A stretch of DNA of 64,000 nt, from NCBI RefSeq assembly GCF_036669915.1, contig NC_089318.1:22795725-22859724 (forward strand), given 5' to 3'. The position numbers and the translations under genes were made by a program. Below the pieces are notes generated by a model. The model made no database searches and was not told where the DNA came from. It was given only the letters and a program-made list of their open reading frames with translations. Shown here piece by piece: positions 56,803-64,000 of this stretch. Source of the DNA: Pocillopora verrucosa (taxonomy: Eukaryota; Cnidaria; Anthozoa; Scleractinia; Pocilloporidae). Within the stretch, counting starts at the first letter, position 1; each line of letters begins with the position of its first letter.

Positions 56803-57752
56803 TTAAAGACTTGAGTTTGGACCTTTGACTCCTATTTCACTCCTTGCTGAGTTGATACTTCTGACAACTTTTAAAATCTCCTGGCAGAGGAGATCATCAC
56901 TATTCACCATGTTTTCAATCATGCTAAAGTGATCTACTCCTGGTAGCTCAAGCAAAGAACACTGAACATTATGAACTTATAAGATTTAAACAAATTCTTT
57001 AGCCTGTTGATGAAACTCTGGGGAACCACATGCTCTTCCATCACAACCAAAATAGGGCATATAAATGTTGGCGACATCTTTATCAGAATTTGTTGAGGAC
57101 TGATTTGTGCAGCAGATTCTTCTGTCAGTTTTAATGCATCATTAACATAAGTATTTACAATAGGTACCAAATCAAAAACTCCTGATAACAAGAAAATACT
57201 ATGAATGGCTTGTGGAATTGAAGGATCTTTGCTCCAGTCTGACACCATCATCATAGCACACAAATGTGCCCCAGCTGAATGGCCACAGGAACAGTTTGGA
57301 CTTTGGAAACCTGGTATTGATATATTTTACTGCTGACTTTATTTCACTCACCATCTGATTCAAGCTCGCTTCTGGTGCAAGGTTATAACCCACCACTGCC
57401 ACAACACAACCAGCTTTAGTCCATGATTTACTAACAAAGCTGTAAATCTTCCTGCTCCCTACTTGCTAGTACCCGCCATGATCAAACAGTACTACTGGTG
57501 CAGAACTACCACCAATTTTTTACAGATACAGCTGTCTCATCAGTCTCTTGCAAAGGATAAAATATATCCATCTTAGCTTTCTTTTCACCATGACAGACAC
57601 TCTGAGTTCACAGTGAGAATTTCAAGTAATTTCATTGTAGTTAGTACAGATGTTTATATGATAATCTGCTACTTCTCCAGGGTTCATTCGCTTATTCCAT
57701 ATATGCTTGGAGAATAATACTGTGCCAGCCACTCATTCTTTTCCTTGTCCAT
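56803..57752 (-). pseudogene. Arylformamidase-like hydrolase, copy 3 (broken)
   Basis: The same intron-poor arrangement, start MDKEKNEWLAQYYSPS. It keeps the two glycines of the oxyanion motif (DHGGY) but the following Trp codon is TAG. A short deletion breaks the nucleophile segment (GPFSWGTFV-type frame instead of GHSAGAHL), and a two-base insertion near 57,029 shifts the C-terminal part. Different lesions from copies 1 and 2, so inactivation happened at least partly after duplication. Confidence 0.75.
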
Positions 57753-58524
57753 GTTTGAAACATTCAATGAGAAGCACACTAGCCTGCAGATCAAAAAGTT
57801 TTTTGGAGAGTTTTCAAGGAAAATCTTACAACTCTTCCCTGGTTCTAAAAGACATTCAGAAAATACCAAAGACATCCCAAAGACTTCTGACACAATCTCG
57901 TCTCAAGAGAAAGCATGATCATTGACTTCTTTCTTCTTTGACTAGAGCAGGATTTTCTTATCAATGTATTTTTAGAAAGGTGTCAGTTGATGCAAGGCTG
58001 TAATTGTGGAATGTTTTTGTTCCAAATAAGAGCTGGTGAGTATGAGCTGTGAGCTGGCTGGAGATCATATTATTTAACATTATATATATATATTTGATAG
58101 CCAGCTACAGTAAAATACACAATAAAAAGTAAAGGCCTGTAAGAGTTTTTTTCTTTGTGTCTTTGGAAACCACAGTGACATTTCGTTTTAACGATTTTCT
58201 AGTGATCTTGATGTGGGAATACTACTGCAGAGCACACAGATGGAGAAATATAAGGATCGAAATCTGTTAATGCATTACAGCCATACTAAAGGCACGAAGT
58301 CATAGGGCCAGATAGGCAATAATAGCACACAGGAAATTAGATGTTTCTCAATATCCTTGCTAATTTTATGATCACTGCAAGCACGAAAACAATCCTTTTT
58401 GTAGTAAATAAACGGTAGAATACAAGGTTTAACAAGTTAAGTTAAACTTGTCAGCGTTTCATCTCACTCACTTACAAAACAGTTGTGATTTACTCACTGT
58501 CTGTCGACCCTTACTGCCTCCTTG

Positions 58525-59679
58525 GGGCGACCCTAAAAGCCGGAACGGTGGAATGGCGGAATGGCGATATGTAAGCCGTAAATTTCACAGTAGGATGGTG
58601 GTGTTTTGGACACCTGGTCGCGAAGAAATTCTTCAAATTCTTCTTGACGGCTTCCTTCTGCTAACTTTCTTTTGTCTTTTCACGCCATGAGAAATTCCCA
58701 CGCGCGTGACACCCTGCAAACCTCTCTTCAACTAGTGTTACTCAAGTCCCAAAACTTATTCTTGGATAAAAAAACGCTCGTATTGAAGGGCTCGTAACGA
58801 GGGCTTGCTCTCATGCTAGTCAAAGTTTGGAGCTGGGGCTGAACGTTGTCATATTTTGAGAAGCCTGAAAACGTTCCTGTGATGTTCTCACATTTACAAG
58901 CATATGAGATATTATTGTTTCAATAAATCAATACAAACGTGACCAGGAAACGTATCAAAGTTATAATTGTTTATTGTAATGTGGTATGTCGAGTTGGTTT
59001 TCACATGCTGTGCGACTTTTTATGCCGCGACTAAAACTCTTGGCAAATTTTGCATAACAAAAGGTAACTAAACAGGTTTACAACGCGAAAACGCAGCTAT
59101 CTTTCATGCATAATGGTTCATTATTATTTATACCACTCAGTAAAAGAAAAAAAATTAGTAACACTCAATTTTAGTCACGCGCGTTATCGCCGTGGGGATA
59201 AATGAACCAAGCGCTTGGTGTCTTTGTACAAAATTTGTGCAACATGCCCTGACATCCGTTCCGTGTTTTAGGATTTGGCGTCATTTTCCGCCGTTCGATG
59301 TTTTAGGATCTGAGGTCATTTTCCGCCGTTCCGTGTTCTAGGATTTGGGGTCATTTTCCGCCGTTCCACGTTTTAGGATTTGGGTCATTTTCCGCCGTTC
59401 CATGTTTTAGTATTTGGGTCATTTTCCGCCGTTCCATGCTTTAGGATTTGGGGTCATTTTCCGCCGTTCCATGCTTTAGGATTTGGGGTCATTTTCCGCC
59501 ATTCCGCCATTCCGCCATTCCGCCATTCCGCCATTCCGCCATTCCGCCATTCCGCCATTCCGCCATTCCGCCATTCCGCCATTCCGCCATTCCGCCATTC
59601 CGCCATTCCGCCATTCCGCCATTCCGCCATTCCGCCATTCCACCGTTCCATTCCACCGTTCCAGCTTTTAGGGTCGCCC
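58525..59679. mobile_element. Non-autonomous hAT-like element with 8-bp target duplication
   Basis: Termini GGGCGACCCTAAAAGC and GCTTTTAGGGTCGCCC are perfect 16-bp inverted repeats. The flanks CCTCCTTG (58,517-58,524 and 59,680-59,687) are identical, and the paralogous sites in unit 1 (CCTTCTTG, about 3,331) and unit 2 (CCTCCTTA, about 24,096) have a single copy and no insertion. An 8-bp duplication is characteristic of the hAT superfamily. There is no transposase; the interior is a unique 700 bp followed by minisatellites. Confidence 0.85.
59262..59640 (+). repeat. Minisatellites inside the hAT-like element
   Basis: About seven 34-36-bp units of the form TTAGGATTTGGGGTCATTTT plus CCGCCGTTCCATGC, then about 18 copies of the octamer CCGCCATT (from about 59,497). 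The octamer matches the subterminal GGAATGGCGGAATGGCG of the left end, so the array probably grew from the element terminus. Reading frames through it are artefacts. Confidence 0.9.
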
Positions 59680-60134
59680 CCTCCTTGTCTCCATGCAAAC
59701 TATGTTCTGCTAGCAGGCCAGAGTGTTTGACCGAACTGAACTATTGCAATACCTCGTTATTAACCTAAATCACTCGAATTAAACCGAATATCACTCCGAA
59801 AGGCATTTTAATATCTAGGTAATGAATCGAGTACCTTGAACTTATCACAAAAATGTCCAAAAATCTTCAAATGCCTCAGCTTTCTAAAGAGAGGAACACA
59901 AGACGTGGAGAACTAAGGCGAGTCAAGAAGAAATGGGGGGAGGGGATAGTAAGGTAAATCTATGTTTCTGATATCTGTGGCTAAGGTCGTTCGCTTCTCT
60001 CAAAGTGAGGTAAAAGCTAAATTTGAAAACTTCGGGACAATCAGAAAAAAATTGGGATGAATTCTCTTTCCAGTCGATAAATGTTCTATGATGACGTGAC
60101 TATGAGCATTAAGGGGTGGTTGAAAAGCATCATA

Positions 60135-60205
60135 GTCACGTGATGCATTCTCCATCTGCAAACTTCTTAACTTTCACTTTCGAAGGCGACGAACACAGTA
60201 AGTAA
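60135..60205 (+). promoter_or_regulatory. TPR-CHAT promoter, unit 3: CACGTG, ISRE-like site, GTAAGT donor
   Basis: AGTCACGTGATG (CACGTG at 60,137-60,142), TTTCACTTTC at 60,172-60,181 and GTAAGT at 60,198. Same order as in units 1 and 2. The outer base of the CACGTG palindrome is altered (GTCACGTGAT). A further TTCACTTTGTTCACTTTCAC lies just downstream at about 60,209-60,231. Confidence 0.55.
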
Positions 60206-60304
60206 TTTCTGTTCACTTTGTTCACTTTCACTTTATTGTTTGATAGTAGTTTTACAGCTCGTGCGTTAGTTTTAATTCATTTAAAATGACGTAAGCGTAA
60301 TCTG

Positions 60305-61255
60305 TTAGAACAGTGAGCTATTTCATTGATGAATCTCCAACATCCACGTTGTGGTCGCCTAAATAATTACGATGGAAGGAAAACAGTGGCATCAAGCGAA
60401 TCAAAAGCAAAATTTCAGAGAATCTGATATATCTTAGAGATATGTACGTAAATGCTTCTAAACTGCCTGAAAATCTCGTACTAAAATAATCACCCACGTG
60501 AACTTTATTTCTCTGAATAAATCTGATGTCTCCGAGTGGGCTGCTATCGAGCAGACTTCAAGCCGGAAGTAGCTTGCTCGCGTTTGCAGGTAAAATTTTG
60601 CTTGAGAAGCATAGACATGCGGTCTGTACGTTGCTCCACTTGTTCCTTGAAGTGCTCTATGCGTAAAAATACATAGATAAAGACAAAAGAAGATTGATTT
60701 TCGCCTTGTTATCCAGTCTAGCTTTCGATACGCGAGTTTGTTTCCAGCGGCTAGCTGATAGAGGCTAGAAATAGATTTACGTCGGAGTTGGGCCTCAAGT
60801 TTCATGTTTATGTTTAAGACCTTGATTACGCTGAAGAATTTCTCTCTCTTCGAATTCTTGATAGGTGTTTTGTGTTGTAACTTGTAAATGAAACAACCTG
60901 CACTTTTTTCGAAGGGAAAATTGTGCCTCAGCGTCGCTTTTATCTGGATTTCAATCACAATGCCAAGAAATTTGAGACAGTTCTTGCAAGTAACATTATT
61001 GTGGTGAAACTGTAAGTTTATCATGTTAACAGCTTCTTTTGATTTTAAACCAAATGTTAGAATTCATCGGCTGATTTTGATCCCCAATTCCTCCCTAATT
61101 ACAAAATCTTTCTAAAACATGAATAGATATGATATATAAGAGTAAGTCAAGCGAAACCAAATACATCAGGCTAATCAACCTGTTATGACAGACAGCTATT
61201 TTGGTGAGCTGCCTGCCTTCAGAATCAACCGCATTCTTTAGTAAGAAACTATTAA
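60305..61255 (+). other. TPR-CHAT leader/first-intron region, unit 3
   Basis: Homologous to 3,950-4,704. A 188-codon antisense frame (60,458-61,024) spans it but is broken in the other units. No sense coding seen. Confidence 0.5.
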
Positions 61256-61542
61256 ATTGAGAGGCTGCAAACAGATCTAACACAGTTGAATTAAATCCTC
61301 AGATTGAAGCTGTCTCATTCATTTCGCTCGAGCAATCGGGAAAAGTTCGTAATGGAAAACTCCGTATAACTTTTGGCAAACTTCTCTGTGGCCTTGACTC
61401 TGGCTATACTTTTAACAGTTGGTACTTTTCTATGAAAAGTATTGAATATTGAATCAAGCGGTGCAAACGGATCTAACAAAGTTAAATTAAATCCTTACGC
61501 TGTCTCATTCATTTCATTCGAACAATCGGCAAAAGGTCGAAA
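61256..61542 (+). repeat. Duplicated leader with upstream mini-ORF before TPR-CHAT copy 3
   Basis: The same leader pair as in units 1 and 2; the mini-ORF is ATG GAA AAC TCC GTA TAA (61,352-61,369), echoing the MENVEE start of the main frame. Confidence 0.55.
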
Positions 61543-64000
61543 ATGGAAAACGTAGAAGAACTTATGGCAACCTTCTCGATGGTTATTGGGTTAGTGGTTG
61601 CTACCTTCTTCCTGAACACTGGTCGTGGCTTACAAGCCGTGATGTTAGGCGAAGAATGTTTGAACTTTTTAAAATCTGACGATCTTGAATCGAAGACCCG
61701 TTTTCGACTTATCATGGAAATCTATACGCTAATGTTCAAGGCGGCTTGCATGGCTTCCAATCACACATCTGCAGAAAGATATGCCAAGGAGCTTCTTGAT
61801 GTGTGCCATGCCTCTGGTGACACAATTGAAGAAGGAAAAATGACTTTGAAACTGGGAAACATATATAAGAGCCAAAATGAGTTTGAAAAGGCAAAACAAT
61901 ATTATCAGAAGGCAATTGATGTGACAGAATGTACGGCTGACAAACAAACGAGGGAAAAATGTTACATTGCGATGGGACATTTATCTTATTCACGTAGTGA
62001 ATATCACAAGGCTAAGAAGTATTTCGAGAACACACTGGCAATCACAGTGTCCTATGGTGACAGAATTAGGGAAGCTACCATTTACAGAAACCTAGGTACA
62101 GTCGTTCAGTCACTTGGGGAATACGACAAAGCTGAGAAATATTACAAGAAAGCACTTGAAGTCAGAAAAAAAACTGGCGACAGAAAGGGAGAAGCAGCTG
62201 ACTACGGAAACTTAGGAACATTGTTTCATTCACTGTGTGAATACGAAAAGGCTAAAGAATACACCGAGAAAGCACTTGCAATTAGAAAGGAAATTGGCGA
62301 CAGAGAGGGAGAAGCAGATGACTACGGAAACTTAGGAAGATTGTTTCAGTCACTGGGTGAATACAAAAAGGCTAAAGAAAACACCGAGAAAGCACTTGCA
62401 ATCAGAAAGGAAATTGGCGACAGAAAGGGAGAAGCAGATGACTACGGAAACTTAGGAACATTGTTTCAGTCATTGGGTGAATGCGAAAAGGCTAAAGAAT
62501 ACACCGAAAAAGCACTTGCAATCACAAAGGAAATTGGCGACAGAAGGGGAGAAGCAGTTGACTACGGAAACTTAGGAACATTGTTTCATTCATTGGGTGA
62601 ATACAAGAAGGCTAAAGAATACACCGAGAAAGCACTTGCAATCAAAAAGGAAATTGGCAACAGAAAGGGAGAAGCAACTAGCTACGGAAACTTAGGAGCA
62701 TTGTTTCAGTCACTGGGTGAATACAAAAAGGCTAAAGAATACACCGAGAAAGCACTTGTAATCAGAAAGGAAATTGGTGACAGAGAGGGAGAAGCAGCTG
62801 ACTACGGAAACTTAGGAGCATTATTTCAGTCACTGGGTGAATACAAAAAGGCTAAAGAATACACCGAGAAAGCACTTGCAATCAGAAAGGAAATTGGCAA
62901 CAGAAGGGGAGAAGCAACTGACTACGGAAACTTAGGAGCATTGTTTCATTCACTGGGTGAATACGAAAAGGCTAAAGAATACACCGAGAAAGCACTTGCA
63001 ATCAGGAAGGAAATTGGCGACAGAAAGGGAGAAGCAGCTGACTACGGAAACTTAGGAGCATTGTTTCAGTCACTGGGTGAATACGAAAAGGCTAAAGAAT
63101 ACACCGAGAAAGCACTTGTAATCAGAAAGAAAATTGGCGACAGAAAGGGAGAAGCAGATGACTACGGAAACTTAGGAACATTGTTTCATTCACTGGGTGA
63201 ATACGAAAAGGCTAAAGAATACACCGAGAAAGCACTTGCAATCAGAAAGGAAATTGGCGACAGAAAGGGAGAAGCAGTTGACTACGGAATCTTAGGAGTA
63301 TTGTTTCAGTCACTGGGTGAATACAAAAAGGCTAAAGAATACACCGAGAAAGCACTTGCAATCACAAAGGAAATTGGCGACAGAAAGGGAGAAGCAGCTG
63401 ACTACGGAAACTTAGGAACATTGTTTCAGTCGCTGTGTGAATACGAAAAGGCTAAAGAATACACCGAGAAAGCACTTGCAATCAGAAAGGAAATTGGCGA
63501 CAGAGAGGGAGAAGCAACTGACTACGGAAACGTAGGAGCATTGTTTCAGTCACTGGGTGAATACGGAAAGGCTAAAGAATACACCGAGAAAGCACTTGCA
63601 ATCAGAAAGGAAATTGGTGACAGAAAGGGAAAAGCAGCTGACTACGGAAATTTAGGAACATTGTTTCAGTCACTGGGTGAGTACGAAAAGGCCAAAGAAT
63701 ACACCGAGAAAGCACTTGCAATCAGAAAGGAAATTGGTGACAGAAAGGGAGAAGCAGCTGACTACGGAAACTTAGGAAGATTGTTTAAGTCACTGGGTGA
63801 ATACGAAAAGGCTAAAGAATACACCGAGAAAGCACTTGCAATCACAAAGGAAATTGGCGACAGAAAGGAAGAAGCAGCTGACTACGGAAACTTAGGAGCA
63901 TTGTTTCAGTCACTGGGTGAATACGAAAAGGCTAAAGAATACACCGAGAAAGCACTTGCAATCAGAAAGGAAATTGGCGACAGAAAAGGAGAAGCAGATG
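61543..64000 (+). CDS. TPR-CHAT protein, copy 3 (5-prime part, cut by window end)
   Basis: Open from MENVEELMATFSMVIGLVVA to the last base (819 codons) without a stop. It has the same hydrophobic N-terminal stretch and diverged first TPRs as copy 1, then 16 GNLG-type motifs at exact 120-bp spacing (62,093 to 63,893) with the array continuing. Repeat units here are more uniform than in copies 1 and 2, and the GALFQSL variant is frequent, which is rare or absent in the others. This suggests recent array expansion within this copy. The CHAT domain is expected beyond the window. Confidence 0.9.
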   Translation, partial: MENVEELMATFSMVIGLVVATFFLNTGRGLQAVMLGEECLNFLKSDDLESKTRFRLIMEIYTLMFKAACMASNHTSAERYAKELLDVCHASGDTIEEGKMTLKLGNIYKSQNEFEKAKQYYQKAIDVTECTADKQTREKCYIAMGHLSYSRSEYHKAKKYFENTLAITVSYGDRIREATIYRNLGTVVQSLGEYDKAEKYYKKALEVRKKTGDRKGEAADYGNLGTLFHSLCEYEKAKEYTEKALAIRKEIGDREGEADDYGNLGRLFQSLGEYKKAKENTEKALAIRKEIGDRKGEADDYGNLGTLFQSLGECEKAKEYTEKALAITKEIGDRRGEAVDYGNLGTLFHSLGEYKKAKEYTEKALAIKKEIGNRKGEATSYGNLGALFQSLGEYKKAKEYTEKALVIRKEIGDREGEAADYGNLGALFQSLGEYKKAKEYTEKALAIRKEIGNRRGEATDYGNLGALFHSLGEYEKAKEYTEKALAIRKEIGDRKGEAADYGNLGALFQSLGEYEKAKEYTEKALVIRKKIGDRKGEADDYGNLGTLFHSLGEYEKAKEYTEKALAIRKEIGDRKGEAVDYGILGVLFQSLGEYKKAKEYTEKALAITKEIGDRKGEAADYGNLGTLFQSLCEYEKAKEYTEKALAIRKEIGDREGEATDYGNVGALFQSLGEYGKAKEYTEKALAIRKEIGDRKGKAADYGNLGTLFQSLGEYEKAKEYTEKALAIRKEIGDRKGEAADYGNLGRLFKSLGEYEKAKEYTEKALAITKEIGDRKEEAADYGNLGALFQSLGEYEKAKEYTEKALAIRKEIGDRKGEAD

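Noticed and set aside
59262..59495. Regular 34-36-bp repeats that could suggest a CRISPR-like array
   Set aside because: The units are contiguous with no unique spacers, lie in a eukaryotic hAT-like element, and vary in sequence as minisatellites do.
59380..59768. Several overlapping frames with repeated Ile-Pro-Pro-Phe-Arg-His-Ser-Ala or Trp-Arg-Asn-Gly-Gly
   Set aside because: All are translations of the CCGCCATT octamer array in both strands of a non-autonomous transposon.
60458..61024. 188-codon antisense frame opposite the TPR-CHAT leader in unit 3
   Set aside because: The same region in units 1 and 2 is broken into short frames with different ends, no domain is visible, and the start is not supported. 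It is best explained as chance in AT-rich leader sequence.
1..64000. Possibility that the TPR-CHAT genes are bacterial contamination
   Set aside because: The genes sit among MITEs, interrupted animal genes and duplicated intergenic sequence of the same composition, with leader duplications and poly(A) signals, so they belong to the eukaryotic chromosome.

Overview
The window looks like nuclear DNA of an anthozoan cnidarian, most likely a stony coral. The sequence is AT-rich, with interrupted eukaryotic genes, GT-AG splice signals, poly(A) signals, abundant small inverted-repeat transposons, and animal extracellular domains (PAN/apple, EGF, SUEL-type galactose-binding lectin). The species assignment is inference; nothing in the window names the organism.

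The dominant structure is a tandem segmental duplication. A module recurs as unit 1 (about 1-20,650), unit 2 (about 20,750-54,450) and unit 3 (about 55,020 to beyond the window end). Its gene order is: (a) an arylformamidase-like alpha/beta hydrolase on the minus strand; (b) a divergent intergenic promoter with a CACGTG palindrome and an IRF/ISRE-like TTTCACTTTC element; (c) a giant TPR-CHAT gene on the plus strand; (d) a small secreted-type gene on the minus strand with an upstream degenerate duplicate; (e) a plus-strand gene for a signal peptide, a very basic segment, a Cys/His-rich tail and a C-terminal KDEL; (f) a multi-exon gene of unknown function; (g) a PAN-EGF-SUEL lectin gene. Unit 3 is cut by the window end inside its TPR array.

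The TPR-CHAT genes carry a perfect 120-bp (40-residue) repeat: 24 GNLG-type motifs in copy 1, 42 in copy 2, and at least 16 in copy 3. Copy 2 (37,121-44,191, 2,356 residues) is intact, with the His/Cys dyad of a caspase-like CHAT peptidase. Copy 1 has two separate one-base deletions. Copy 3 is open to the window edge.

Most companion genes are broken, and differently in each unit. All three formamidase copies carry frameshifts or stops. The minus-strand small gene keeps its ATG in unit 1 but its reading frame in unit 2. The KDEL gene has an intact front half and a premature stop in unit 1, and a lost ATG plus frameshift but intact tail in unit 2. The lectin gene has its signal/PAN exon only in unit 2.

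Mobile DNA has reshaped the modules. In unit 2 a composite of about 10.5 kb (25,372-35,886), with terminal inverted repeats, nested palindromes, a decayed rve integrase and zinc-finger and membrane-protein remnants, separates the promoter from the TPR-CHAT coding region; the leader sequence is duplicated on both sides of it. In unit 3 a 1.16-kb hAT-like element has a perfect 8-bp target duplication whose empty sites are visible in units 1 and 2.

As a working hypothesis this is a duplicating innate-immunity locus: a TPR-array CHAT protease under an ISRE-like/E-box promoter, next to a basic secretory peptide gene with AP-1, kappaB and TATA motifs and a secreted lectin. The immune role is inferred from domains and promoter motifs, not shown by the sequence.
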